Below are positions 52,139 through 61,744 of a DNA stretch of 64,000 nt, piece by piece. A program made the translations under genes and the position numbers. Below the pieces are notes generated by a model, which was not told the DNA's origin, did no database searches, and worked only from the letters and a program-made list of their open reading frames with translations. The stretch is taken from NCBI GenBank assembly GCA_002394205.1, contig DGTC01000043.1:1-64000 (forward strand), given 5' to 3'. Numbering within the stretch: the stretch's first letter is position 1; every line of letters starts with the position of its first letter. This stretch comes from Lachnospira sp. UBA4346 (GTDB lineage: Bacteria > Bacillota > Clostridia > Lachnospirales > Lachnospiraceae).

Positions 52139-53353
52139 ATGGCAACAGTATATTCTGTAGGACAGATTAATTCTTATATTCGAAATATGTTTGAACAGGA
52201 TTTTGTACTTGGACATATTTCAATACGTGGAGAAATTTCAAATTGTAAATATCATACATCCGGTCATGTTTATTTTACATTGAAAGATGAAACCGGTACG
52301 TTATCAGCAATCATGTTTGCAGCGAATGTTGCAAAGTTATCATTTCGTATGGAAAATGGGATGCAGGTGGTTGTAACCGGTAAAGTTACGGTTTACGCAA
52401 GAGATGGAAAATATCAGTTATATGCCCAGACGGTTGAACAGGATGGAATCGGTGATTTGTATCAAAAATTTGCACAACTGAAGGATGAGTATGAGCAAAT
52501 GGGATATTTTGCGCCGGAATACAAAAGAGTAATCCCAAAGTATGCAAAAAGAATAGGGATAGTTACGGCTCAGACAGGGGCGGCAATTCATGATATTATG
52601 AATATTTCATATCGTAGAAATCCATATGTTCAGTTAATATTATATCCTGCATTGGTGCAGGGAGCTATGGCAAAGGATAGTATTGTACGTGGAATTGATG
52701 TGTTAGACAGAATGAATCTGGATGTAATTATTGTCGGACGTGGAGGCGGTTCAATAGAGGATTTGTGGGCATTTAATGAGCCGGTTGTTGTAGAAGCAAT
52801 TTTTAATGCACACACGCCGATTATATCCGCAGTTGGCCATGAGACGGATTTTACCATTGCAGATTTCGTGGCGGATATGCGGGCTCCGACACCGTCGGCA
52901 GCGGCAGAATTGGCAGTTGCCCGTTTGTCAGATACAGAAGATATGATTATGGCGTATACGCAGACGTTATACAGAATGATTGATGAAAAAGTGCAGCAGT
53001 ATCGCTATAATCTCAATATGAAAGCGATGCGTCTGGAATATCTGAATCCGGCCAATCAGGTCAATGAAAAGCGACAGTATCTGCTCAATGCGGAAGAACG
53101 ATTACAGATGCTGATGCAGCAGAAATATAAAGATAACAGACATCGTTTGGAAATGTATGCTTCCAGACTGCATGGGGTGTCCCCTTTGTTAAAATTAAGT
53201 CAGGGATATGCGTATATTCAGAATGAAGAAGGAAAGCGTATATCGTCTGTTCAGAATATAAATACAGACGATGTTGTACAGATATATGTAAAAGATGGTG
53301 CAATGAAAGCACGGATTGTAGAGGTGACAGATGGCAAAGGCACAGACACTTGA
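52139..53353 (+). CDS. xseA: Exodeoxyribonuclease VII large subunit
   Basis: A 404-residue subunit of the single-strand DNA exonuclease. The N-terminal OB fold (LGHISIRGEISNCKYHTSGHVYFTLKD) precedes the catalytic domain with IGIVTAQTGAAIHDI and IIVGRGGGSIEDLWAFNEPVV, and AVGHETDFTIADFVADMRAPTPSAAAE. The start abuts the nusB stop, and no strong ribosome site is seen, so coupling is likely. It overlaps xseB by 23 bases. Confidence 0.96.
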   Translation: MATVYSVGQINSYIRNMFEQDFVLGHISIRGEISNCKYHTSGHVYFTLKDETGTLSAIMFAANVAKLSFRMENGMQVVVTGKVTVYARDGKYQLYAQTVEQDGIGDLYQKFAQLKDEYEQMGYFAPEYKRVIPKYAKRIGIVTAQTGAAIHDIMNISYRRNPYVQLILYPALVQGAMAKDSIVRGIDVLDRMNLDVIIVGRGGGSIEDLWAFNEPVVVEAIFNAHTPIISAVGHETDFTIADFVADMRAPTPSAAAELAVARLSDTEDMIMAYTQTLYRMIDEKVQQYRYNLNMKAMRLEYLNPANQVNEKRQYLLNAEERLQMLMQQKYKDNRHRLEMYASRLHGVSPLLKLSQGYAYIQNEEGKRISSVQNINTDDVVQIYVKDGAMKARIVEVTDGKGTDT

Positions 53354-53534
53354 ACAGTCATTTCAAAAATTAGATGAAATATTGTCAATGTTAGAGGACT
53401 CTAACTTGTCATTGGATGAGTCCTTGAAGCTGTATAATGAAGGAATGAAGCTGATAAAGAGCAGTAATCAGCAATTAGATAAGGTCGAGAAACAAATCGT
53501 GATACTAAATGATGGAGAGGAAGAACTTTCATGA
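53331..53534 (+). CDS. xseB: Exodeoxyribonuclease VII small subunit
   Basis: A 67-residue helical protein with the family core SFQKLDEILSMLEDSNLSLDESLKLYNEGMKL. Several copies bind one XseA. It overlaps xseA by 23 bases and ispA by 4 bases (ATGA). Confidence 0.95.
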   Translation: MAKAQTLEQSFQKLDEILSMLEDSNLSLDESLKLYNEGMKLIKSSNQQLDKVEKQIVILNDGEEELS

Positions 53535-54427
53535 GTTTTCAGGAAGAATTACCGGAACATATTAAGGAAATAGAGGAACAAATAAAGACATTTCTGCCAA
53601 AGCAGGAAGGTTTGCAGGAACGTGTGATAGAGGCGGCTAATTACAGTGTGTTAGCAGGTGGTAAGCGTATTCGTCCGATGTTGATGTTAGAGACATATCG
53701 TCTGTTTGGAGGAACAGATATTTGTAAAGCTGCACCATTTATGGCTGCATTGGAATGTATTCATACGTATTCGTTGGTGCATGATGATTTGCCTGCAATG
53801 GATAATGATGATTATAGACGTGGCAAGCTCACGACTCACAAAAAATATGGAGAAGATTTTGGTGTGCTTGCAGGAGATGCTTTACTCAATTATGCATATG
53901 AGATTATGCTTGATTACTTAGTGAATACAGATGATGAGCAGATTAGAAAAAATGGACTGGCTGCTTCACGTATTATTGCCAAGAAAGCCGGTATTTACGG
54001 GATGGTTGGCGGACAATCTCTAGACGTATGGCTGACTGGAAAGTCAATGAACGCAGAGCAGATGCAGTTTATCTTTAATCTAAAGACGGCTGCGTTGATT
54101 GAAGCTGCCATGATGGCAGGTGCATATCTTGCAGGAGCAGATGAGTCACAGGTTCGTGATATGGAAAAAGCAGGCAATTTAATAGGAGTTGCGTTCCAGA
54201 TTCAGGATGATATATTGGATGTTACAAGTACATTAGAACAGTTGGGAAAGCCAATTCACAGTGATGAAAAGAATAATAAGACAACATATGTATCACTCTA
54301 TGGAATAGAAAAGGCACACCGGGATGTGAAAGAAATGTCAGAGCAGGCACTTGCATTAATCGAAGCACAGGGAGAAAATGTTTTCTTAAAAGAACTTGTA
54401 GCACAGCTGATAGATCGAAAGAAGTAA
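53531..54427 (+). CDS. ispA: Geranylgeranyl/farnesyl diphosphate synthase
   Basis: A 298-residue trans-prenyltransferase joining IPP to allylic diphosphates. The first Asp-rich motif is HDDLPAMDNDDYRRGK and the second is QIQDDILDVT; GGKRIRPMLML is the IPP-binding start. Chain length (C15 is likely from the small residues before the first motif) is an inference. It supplies precursors for undecaprenyl phosphate and sits beside dxs in one operon. Confidence 0.94.
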   Translation: MSFQEELPEHIKEIEEQIKTFLPKQEGLQERVIEAANYSVLAGGKRIRPMLMLETYRLFGGTDICKAAPFMAALECIHTYSLVHDDLPAMDNDDYRRGKLTTHKKYGEDFGVLAGDALLNYAYEIMLDYLVNTDDEQIRKNGLAASRIIAKKAGIYGMVGGQSLDVWLTGKSMNAEQMQFIFNLKTAALIEAAMMAGAYLAGADESQVRDMEKAGNLIGVAFQIQDDILDVTSTLEQLGKPIHSDEKNNKTTYVSLYGIEKAHRDVKEMSEQALALIEAQGENVFLKELVAQLIDRKK

Positions 54428-54449
54428 ACCGTAAAAGGGGCATGATTAT

Positions 54450-56330
54450 ATGATACTGGAGAAAATTAACAGACCAAATGATATAAAAAAGCTCAATCCA
54501 ATCGAATATAATAAACTTGCGGAAGAGATACGTACATTTTTAATAGATAAAATTAGCGTGACCGGTGGACATTTAGCGTCTAATCTCGGAGTAGTAGAAT
54601 TAACAATGGCACTTCATATTGTGCTGAATCTTCCACAGGATAAGCTCATATGGGATGTTGGACATCAGGCATACACGCATAAGATTTTGACGGGCAGAAA
54701 GAATCAGTTTGATCAGCTGCGTAAGTTTGGAGGAATGAGTGGTTTCCCAAAGAGAAATGAAAGTAACTATGATGCATTTGATACAGGACATAGTTCTACA
54801 TCAATTTCAGCAGGATTAGGATATGTAGAAGCCAGAAATGTCCTTCATGAACATTATAATGTTGTTTCTGTTATTGGAGATGGTGCGTTGACAGGCGGTA
54901 TGGCGTATGAAGCTTTGAATAATGCAGCACAGGTAAAAGGTAATTTTATTATTGTTCTGAATGACAATAATATGTCAATCTCTGAAAATGTCGGAGGCGT
55001 ATCGAAGATGCTCAGTGAAGTGCGGGCATCCAATTCTTATTATGATTTTAAGGAAAGTATTGCGAATACGTTGTACAAGCTGCCGAAAGGGGAACATATT
55101 GTTGAACGTGTGAAGCAGACGAAGACGAATCTAAAGAAGTTTATTATCCCCAATCAAATATTTGAAAGCATAGGTCTGACGTATTTAGGACCTGTAGATG
55201 GGCATGATATTGATAAGTTAATTAAAGTATTTAAGGTCGCAAAGCGAATCGACCATGCAGTTGTGGTACATGTTGTAACGCAAAAAGGACGGGGGTATAA
55301 GCCGGCAGAGCGTAATCCCGGTAAATTCCATGGAATTGCGCCGTTTGATATCAAGACGGGAGAAGTGCTTGCACACAGTGATAAGAAGACATATTCACAG
55401 GTCTTTGGGGATACGATGTGCAAACTTGCAAAACAGGATAAAACAATTACCGGAATTACCGCAGCGATGTCAGATGGAACGGGATTTGCAAAGTTTGCAA
55501 AGTGGTATCCGGAACGTTTTTTTGATGTGGGAATTGCAGAAGCACATGCAGTTACTTTTGCAGCAGGACTTGCAGCAGGAGGATTAAAGCCAGTGTTTGC
55601 CGTATATTCTTCCTTTTTACAAAGGGCATACGATCAAATATTGCACGATGTATGTATTCAGCAGTTACATGTTGTGTTTGCAATAGACCGGGCAGGACTG
55701 GTAGGAAGCGATGGAGAAACACATCAGGGTATTTTTGATTTGTCGTTTTTATCTTCCATTCCGAACATGACGATATTTGCACCGAAAAATGCATGGGAAT
55801 TAGAACAGGCATTGGAATTCGGACTTGAAAAGCAGTGTGGTCCATTTGCAATCAGGTATCCAAGAGGCGTAGTGGAAGATGGTTTTGAAGAATTTAAGAC
55901 GCCGATTGTATATCGTGCTTCCGAGATTCTTTATTGGGAGTGTCAGATTGCACTGTTTGCCGTTGGAAATATGGTGACAGTTGCGGACAACGTACGTAAG
56001 CAGCTCAAAGAAAATGGGTATAGCGTAACACTGATTAATGCACGTTTTGTAAAACCGATTGACGAAAATATGATTTATCGCTGTCAGGCAAACCATGATT
56101 TGATTGTGACGTTGGAAGAAAATGTTCAGTCCGGCGGTTATGGTGAGATGGTCTGTCAGAATGTGTGCGAACATGCGTATGATATAAAAGTTCAGACGAT
56201 TTCACTTCCGGATGAGTATATTGAACATGGAAGTGTGGATATTTTGAAATCAGAAGCAGGAATTGATGCAGATACAGTGGTAGAGCGTATTATATCATTC
56301 TATGAAAGTATTAAAAGAAATGAAGAATAA
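54450..56330 (+). CDS. dxs: 1-deoxy-D-xylulose-5-phosphate synthase
   Basis: A 626-residue thiamine diphosphate enzyme that makes DXP from pyruvate and glyceraldehyde-3-phosphate, the entry of the MEP pathway. The TPP motif is GDGALTGGMAYEALNNA to NDNNMSISENVGG; the second half has AEAHAVTFAAGLA and the DRAGLVGSDGETHQG loop. It provides DMAPP for MiaA and prenyl chains through IspA. It follows ispA by 22 bases. Confidence 0.97.
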   Translation: MILEKINRPNDIKKLNPIEYNKLAEEIRTFLIDKISVTGGHLASNLGVVELTMALHIVLNLPQDKLIWDVGHQAYTHKILTGRKNQFDQLRKFGGMSGFPKRNESNYDAFDTGHSSTSISAGLGYVEARNVLHEHYNVVSVIGDGALTGGMAYEALNNAAQVKGNFIIVLNDNNMSISENVGGVSKMLSEVRASNSYYDFKESIANTLYKLPKGEHIVERVKQTKTNLKKFIIPNQIFESIGLTYLGPVDGHDIDKLIKVFKVAKRIDHAVVVHVVTQKGRGYKPAERNPGKFHGIAPFDIKTGEVLAHSDKKTYSQVFGDTMCKLAKQDKTITGITAAMSDGTGFAKFAKWYPERFFDVGIAEAHAVTFAAGLAAGGLKPVFAVYSSFLQRAYDQILHDVCIQQLHVVFAIDRAGLVGSDGETHQGIFDLSFLSSIPNMTIFAPKNAWELEQALEFGLEKQCGPFAIRYPRGVVEDGFEEFKTPIVYRASEILYWECQIALFAVGNMVTVADNVRKQLKENGYSVTLINARFVKPIDENMIYRCQANHDLIVTLEENVQSGGYGEMVCQNVCEHAYDIKVQTISLPDEYIEHGSVDILKSEAGIDADTVVERIISFYESIKRNEE

Positions 56331-56388
56331 AATTTTTCATATTGATTTACACATAAAATCATCCAGAACTTGAAAAAGGAGAAAAATA

Positions 56389-57195
56389 TTGAGTAAACAA
56401 AGATTAGATGTATTGCTTGTGCAGCGTGGGCTTGCAGAGTCCAGAGAAAAGGCAAAAGCAATCATTATGTCAGGAAATGTCTATGTTAATGGACAAAAAG
56501 AAGATAAAGCCGGAACCAATTTTGATGAGAAGGCACCGATCGAAGTTCGTGGAAATACATTGAAATATGTTAGCCGCGGCGGACTGAAGTTAGAAAAAGC
56601 TATGGCCAATTTTGACGTTACACTCGAAGGCAAAATCTGTATGGACGTAGGTTCATCAACGGGTGGATTCACAGATTGTATGTTACAGAATGGTGCAGTA
56701 AAGGTATATGCGGTAGATGTAGGTCATGGACAGCTTGCGTGGAAGCTGCGCAATGATGAGCGTGTAGTTTGTATGGAAAAAACAAATATTCGATATGTAA
56801 CACCAGAGGATATTGCAGACAGAATTCAATTCTCAAGTATCGATGTTTCATTTATTTCATTGACAAAAGTATTAGGACCGGTCAAAGAATTATTATCAGA
56901 TGACGGTCAGATTGTCTGTTTGATAAAACCACAGTTTGAAGCCGGCAGAGAAAAAGTTGGAAAGCATGGTGTGGTTCGCGATCAGGCGGTACATCTTGAA
57001 GTAATTGAAAAGGTCATAGCATATGCAATTTCCATAGGATTTGAGGTATTAAATCTGGAATTTTCGCCGGTAAAAGGACCGGAAGGGAATATTGAATATT
57101 TGCTTCATTTGCAGAAGCATATTGAAGGCCTGTATGAAAACATTCCATTTGAAGCGATGGATGTCGTAGCAAAGGCTCATGAAACATTAGATTAG
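56389..57195 (+). CDS. tlyA: TlyA-family rRNA methyltransferase/haemolysin A homologue
   Basis: A 268-residue protein: an N-terminal S4 domain (RLDVLLVQRGLAESREKAKAII) and a C-terminal FtsJ-like SAM methyltransferase (MDVGSSTGGFTDCMLQNGA; KPQFEAGREKVGKHGVVRD). Relatives 2'-O-methylate rRNA; haemolysin naming is historical. The start is TTG at 56389 with AAGGAG (56376-56381) at seven bases. B. subtilis yqxC holds the same place after dxs. Confidence 0.93.
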   Translation: MSKQRLDVLLVQRGLAESREKAKAIIMSGNVYVNGQKEDKAGTNFDEKAPIEVRGNTLKYVSRGGLKLEKAMANFDVTLEGKICMDVGSSTGGFTDCMLQNGAVKVYAVDVGHGQLAWKLRNDERVVCMEKTNIRYVTPEDIADRIQFSSIDVSFISLTKVLGPVKELLSDDGQIVCLIKPQFEAGREKVGKHGVVRDQAVHLEVIEKVIAYAISIGFEVLNLEFSPVKGPEGNIEYLLHLQKHIEGLYENIPFEAMDVVAKAHETLD

Positions 57196-57211
57196 AGGAA
57201 AATGAAGAATA

Positions 57212-58069
57212 ATGGGTTTGAATAACTTTTATATTGTTGCAAATAAAAATAAAGATCCACAACATGAAATGACGGAAGAAATTGCTACATATTTAAGAGA
57301 GCATGGAAAGAGCTGTATCTGTCAGGATGTTGATGAAAGTCTTGCAGGAACACCCTATCGTTATACCAATGCGGATAATGTGCCGAAAGATACGGAATGT
57401 ATTATTGTTTTGGGCGGTGATGGAACGCTGATTCAGGCGGCAAGAGATTTGAACAAAACAGGACTTCCATTGTTAGGTGTTAATATTGGAACCTTGGGAT
57501 TTCTTACAGATACGGATATGAGTTCTGTGAATGATACACTTGATGCAATTATGCAGGATAATTATGAGATTGACCATAGAATGATGTTGTATGGAACGGT
57601 TTACCGCAATGGCGAAAAAATCTATGAAAATACAGCACTTAATGACATTGTTATCAATCGGTGTGGAACATTGCGGGTTATTGATTTTGATATTTATGTC
57701 AATGGAGAATATTTAAACGCATATTCAGCAGATGGTGTTATTGTAGCGACAGCAACGGGTTCGACGGCGTATAGTTTGTCCGCAGGCGGCCCGATTGTAC
57801 AGCCCAATGCACAGATGATGATGATGACACCAATATGTCCACATACGTTGAATAAGAGAAGTATTGTCTTTGATGCTGCGGATGAGATTATGATTGAAAT
57901 GGGTGATAATAAGCAGTTAGAAGAGGAACGTGTGGCAACATATGATGGTGAAATGTTTTGCCGTGTGATTACAGGAGATAAAATTGTGATACGCAAAGCT
58001 GAGCAGACATCACAGTTAATCAAGACAAATAAACTGAGTTTCTTGGAGAGAATTCGTACAAAAATGTAA
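57212..58069 (+). CDS. nadK: NAD kinase
   Basis: A 285-residue ATP-NAD kinase that makes NADP. The catalytic GGDGTLIQAARDL motif, GVNIGTLGFLTD, the NDIVINR segment (NE/ND loop) and the Gly-rich ATGSTAYSLSAGGPIV are all present. It sits between tlyA and argR, the same order as in many clostridia. Confidence 0.95.
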   Translation: MGLNNFYIVANKNKDPQHEMTEEIATYLREHGKSCICQDVDESLAGTPYRYTNADNVPKDTECIIVLGGDGTLIQAARDLNKTGLPLLGVNIGTLGFLTDTDMSSVNDTLDAIMQDNYEIDHRMMLYGTVYRNGEKIYENTALNDIVINRCGTLRVIDFDIYVNGEYLNAYSADGVIVATATGSTAYSLSAGGPIVQPNAQMMMMTPICPHTLNKRSIVFDAADEIMIEMGDNKQLEEERVATYDGEMFCRVITGDKIVIRKAEQTSQLIKTNKLSFLERIRTKM

Positions 58070-58137
58070 TTGAAACAAATCGTTTGTTTATTATTTGTAT
58101 ATGAGTTAAATAGGATTTACAGGAAAGGAGGAATAAG

Positions 58138-58590
58138 ATGAAGTCAGAAAGACATAATAAAATTATTCAATTAATTCATGAACAGAATATTGGAACACAG
58201 GGAGAATTGGCAGATGCGTTAAATCAGGCTGGATTTCATGTGACACAGGCGACTGTTTCAAGAGATATTCGTGAATTAAATCTGACGAAAGTTACAGTAG
58301 ATGGAAGAACACAGAAATATGTTGTGTTACAGAATACAAAGACAGAGATGAGTGACAAGTATATCCGTGTATTAAAAGAAGGATTTGTATCGATGGATAT
58401 GGCACAGAATATTATTGTAATTCGGACAGTAGCAGGTATGGCGATGGCAGTGTGTGCAGCACTTGATGCATTAAAATGGCATGAAATTGTAGGCTCTATT
58501 GCAGGAGATGATACAATTATGTGTGCAGTGCGTTCTGTAGAAGATACAATTAAGGTGATGAATCGATTAAAGAATGTCATTCATAAGTAA
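58138..58590 (+). CDS. argR: Arginine repressor ArgR/AhrC
   Basis: A 150-residue hexameric regulator. The N-terminal winged helix-turn-helix (GELADALNQAGFHVTQATVSRDIRELNL) binds ARG boxes; the C-terminal domain has the arginine-binding GSIAGDDTIMCA. GGAAAGGAGG precedes the ATG. No arginine genes are in this window. Its place before recN is conserved in Firmicutes. Confidence 0.95.
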   Translation: MKSERHNKIIQLIHEQNIGTQGELADALNQAGFHVTQATVSRDIRELNLTKVTVDGRTQKYVVLQNTKTEMSDKYIRVLKEGFVSMDMAQNIIVIRTVAGMAMAVCAALDALKWHEIVGSIAGDDTIMCAVRSVEDTIKVMNRLKNVIHK

Positions 58591-58603
58591 TGGGAGGAAA
58601 TGA

Positions 58604-60274
58604 ATGCTTGCAAATTTGCATGTAAAAAATTTAGCATTAATTGAAGAAGCAGATATTTATTTTCAGCCCGGGTTGAATATACTGACAGGCGAAACGGGAG
58701 CTGGTAAGTCTATCGTCTTAGGCTCTATTAATATTGCGATTGGAAATAAGGTATCTTCGGACATTATTCGAAAAGGAGCAGATTATGCATTGACAGAACT
58801 CCTTTTTCATGTAGAGGATACAGAAGTATTAAATACATTAAAGTCATTTGATATCGAAGAACTTGATGAAGGTGATATTCTGATTTCGAGAAAAGTTACA
58901 CCGACTAGATCTGTTATTAAAATTAACGGACAGAATTGTACGGCAGGGCAGGCGAAGCAGATTGCTGCTTATCTGATTAATATTCATGGGCAGCACGATA
59001 ATCAGATGCTGCTTGATGAGGGAAAACATTTGGCACTTGTTGATGAATACGGTTCAAATGAAATTGTACCTGTAAAGGCAGAATTATTAGAAGCGTATAA
59101 AGAATATGCTGCAATTCAGAAAGATTTGCAGGAACAGGATATGGATGCGGAAACGAGAAGCCGTGAAATCTCATTTCTCGAATATGAAATACATGAGATT
59201 GAACAGGCTGAATTGCAGGATGGAGAAGATGAACAGTTAGAATCGCAGTTTCGCAAAATGTCAAATATGCAGAAAATTATTGAAAATCTCGTGCTGGCAA
59301 AAAATTATATTTCGGGAGAAGACACAGAAAATATGTCGGGATTATCCGGAATGGCGTTACGTTCCGTACGTACAGGGCTGCAGTATGATGATTCATTGCA
59401 GGATTTGGAAAAGGTGCTCACAGATGTAGAAAATATGGTAAATGATGCATCTTATATGTTGAGTGAATATCTTGATAAGAGTGAATTTTCAGAAGAAGAG
59501 TTTTTACAGATGCAGACGAGACTGGATTTGATTAATAACTTAAAAATGAAATATGGCAACAGCATTGATAAGATTTTAACATATTGTGAAGAAAAAAAGC
59601 AGCAGGTTGAAAAATTATATGACCATGATGCGGTTATAGTCAAACTTAAAGAACAGTTGGCGGTAAAAGAAGAACAAGTACGTCTATTGTGCGGAAAGCT
59701 TTCTGCGTTGCGACATAAATACGCCCAGAAATTGACCGCTTCGATTGTTAGGGCTTTAACAGATTTGAACTTTTTAGAGGTACAGTTTGTGGCGGAGTTT
59801 GAGCAGACAGAACAACTACATGCCAATGGCTATGACAAGATGCGATTTATGATTTCAACGAATCCGGGAGAAGACATTAAGCCTTTATCCAAGATTGCAT
59901 CGGGGGGTGAATTGTCTAGAATCATGCTTGCAATTAAGACAGTTACAGCCAATCAGGATAATATTGGTACATTGATTTTTGATGAAATTGATGCCGGTAT
60001 TAGTGGCAAGACTGCACAGTTGGTAGCAAATAAGCTGGCGGAATTGTCAAAAGTACATCAGATTCTTTGTATTACGCATTTGCCACAGATTGCAGCACAG
60101 GCAGATTTCCATTTTAAGATTGAAAAAACAGCAGTGAACCAGACAACAACGACAGATATTTATCCGCTGAAAGATGAAGAATCTGTACGGGAACTTGCAA
60201 GATTGCTCGGCGGAAGTGAAATTACAGATGCAGCGATTCAGAATGCAAGAGAGTTAAAAAATAATCATAATTAG
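58604..60274 (+). CDS. recN: DNA repair protein RecN
   Basis: A 556-residue SMC-like ATPase for double-strand break repair. Walker A is TGETGAGKSIVLGSI, a long coiled coil spans about residues 160-370, the signature is IASGGELSRIMLAIK and Walker B is TLIFDEIDAGISGKTAQLV. GGGAGG leads into the ATG. spoIVB follows after 77 bases. Confidence 0.97.
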   Translation: MLANLHVKNLALIEEADIYFQPGLNILTGETGAGKSIVLGSINIAIGNKVSSDIIRKGADYALTELLFHVEDTEVLNTLKSFDIEELDEGDILISRKVTPTRSVIKINGQNCTAGQAKQIAAYLINIHGQHDNQMLLDEGKHLALVDEYGSNEIVPVKAELLEAYKEYAAIQKDLQEQDMDAETRSREISFLEYEIHEIEQAELQDGEDEQLESQFRKMSNMQKIIENLVLAKNYISGEDTENMSGLSGMALRSVRTGLQYDDSLQDLEKVLTDVENMVNDASYMLSEYLDKSEFSEEEFLQMQTRLDLINNLKMKYGNSIDKILTYCEEKKQQVEKLYDHDAVIVKLKEQLAVKEEQVRLLCGKLSALRHKYAQKLTASIVRALTDLNFLEVQFVAEFEQTEQLHANGYDKMRFMISTNPGEDIKPLSKIASGGELSRIMLAIKTVTANQDNIGTLIFDEIDAGISGKTAQLVANKLAELSKVHQILCITHLPQIAAQADFHFKIEKTAVNQTTTTDIYPLKDEESVRELARLLGGSEITDAAIQNARELKNNHN

Positions 60275-60351
60275 AAAAAATAACCTATATTATTATTTTA
60301 TAAATGTGCAAATACTATGAGTAACACACCGGACGTTTCAGGAGGTGGAGT

Positions 60352-61590
60352 ATGAATCAGAAGAATGTACAGCGTAGAATAATAAATAGGTTCTTTTTTT
60401 TCGCTATAATTATGGCAGTGCTGACATCATTTGTTGGCATATATATTCATCTTTTGATGAAGCGAATTCCGAAGAATATATATATTGAGCAGAATAAAGA
60501 AACAACAATTGCATGGAACCTTCCGGTAACTGGTGAAAACGTAGTTCAAACCGTTAATTTCCAAAAACCGGTAACATTTATTGCACAGGAAACCGGAACA
60601 TATGCAATGAATTTGAAATTGTTTGGGATTTTTTCCGTACCGTCGATGCAGGTTAATGTTGTAGAACAGAAAAACGTCTATCCATGCGGGTTTCCGGTAG
60701 GATTGTACATGAAAACAGACGGAGTGATGGTTGTTGAAACAGAAGAAATTGAATTGTACGATGGAGGATGTTGTGCACCTTGTGAAGATATTTTAAAACC
60801 GGGTGATTATATCGTGCAGATTAATGGAAAACAGGTAGATACAAAGGAAAAACTTCAATCGCTTGTAGCAGATTCGCAAGGAGAAGAAATAACAATAGTA
60901 TATAACCGGGCAGGTAAATTGCAGGAAACGAAAGTATGCCCTGCAAAAGATACAGAAGGGATATATAGAATCGGAGCATGGATAAAGGATGATGCACAGG
61001 GGATTGGTACGTTGACTTATATTGATGAACAGCGGCAGTTTGGAGCGTTAGGACATGGAATTACAGATAATCAGACCGGTAAGCTGTTAGATATGAAGAT
61101 TGGTGCATTATATGAAACAAAAATTCTTTCCATTGTAAAAGGAAAAAATGGAACGCCGGGTGAATTTGTCGGTTCGATTGATTATCAGCCGGTTCATTTT
61201 TTAGGAACGATATTACGGAATACAGAAAATGGAATTGGCGGAATTTTTACACAGGAGGAGTTTGCACGCTTGTGTGAAGCACAAAATATGGAGTTAATGC
61301 CGGTTGGGTATAGCTATGAGGTTCATAAAGGAGAGGCTGTTATTCGGATGTGTATAGAAGGTGTTGAAAAAGATTATCCGATTCAGATACGTGAACTTAC
61401 AACGCATGCAAATAAAAATATGACATTTGAAGTTGTATCAGAAGAATTGATTAATCAAACGAATGGAATCGTACAGGGAATGAGTGGGTGTCCAATTATT
61501 CAGGATGGAAAAGTTGTCGGTGCAGTGACACATGTATTTGTGGAAGATCCGCATTGCGGCTATGGTATTTTTTTAGAAAATATGATGTGA
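60352..61590 (+). CDS. spoIVB: SpoIVB serine peptidase (stage IV sporulation)
   Basis: A 412-residue S55 peptidase secreted from the forespore; it signals SpoIVFB to release sigma-K. A membrane segment (about residues 13-35) is followed by a PDZ domain (about 110-200; KPGDYIVQINGKQVDTKEKL) and the protease domain. The catalytic His is H235 (GALGHGITD) and Ser is S378 (GIVQGMSGCPII). The residue aligning with the catalytic Asp of B. subtilis appears to be S363, next to E364-E365. CAGGAGG precedes the ATG. Confidence 0.93.
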   Translation: MNQKNVQRRIINRFFFFAIIMAVLTSFVGIYIHLLMKRIPKNIYIEQNKETTIAWNLPVTGENVVQTVNFQKPVTFIAQETGTYAMNLKLFGIFSVPSMQVNVVEQKNVYPCGFPVGLYMKTDGVMVVETEEIELYDGGCCAPCEDILKPGDYIVQINGKQVDTKEKLQSLVADSQGEEITIVYNRAGKLQETKVCPAKDTEGIYRIGAWIKDDAQGIGTLTYIDEQRQFGALGHGITDNQTGKLLDMKIGALYETKILSIVKGKNGTPGEFVGSIDYQPVHFLGTILRNTENGIGGIFTQEEFARLCEAQNMELMPVGYSYEVHKGEAVIRMCIEGVEKDYPIQIRELTTHANKNMTFEVVSEELINQTNGIVQGMSGCPIIQDGKVVGAVTHVFVEDPHCGYGIFLENMM

Positions 61591-61645
61591 AAGTCTGTGG
61601 AAAATTGTAGAAAATGGAATTATTATCACTAGAAATGTCAAATCG

Positions 61646-61652
61646 TGTCGAA
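61646..61652 (+). promoter_or_regulatory. Spo0A (0A) box
   Basis: TGTCGAA, the core of the Spo0A-binding consensus, lies at 61646-61652, about 50 bases before the -10 of the spo0A promoter. It suggests autoregulation of spo0A. Confidence 0.6.
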
Positions 61653-61680
61653 AAAGGGCGGAAAATGCGATAATAAAATA

Positions 61681-61709
61681 TTGCCAATATTTGTCAATGC
61701 TTATATAAT
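61681..61709 (+). promoter_or_regulatory. Vegetative promoter of spo0A
   Basis: TTGCCA at 61681-61686 and TATAAT at 61704-61709, spacer 17. A sigma-H type promoter, also usual for spo0A, is not clear to me in this interval. Confidence 0.75.
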
Positions 61710-61744
61710 CATCAATGTTAATGTAAATTTAGGAGGGAAAATTG

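Noticed and set aside
60275..60351. Sigma-G/F promoter before spoIVB
   Set aside because: AATACTA near 60314 resembles a sigma-G -10 but the -35 match is too weak to support.
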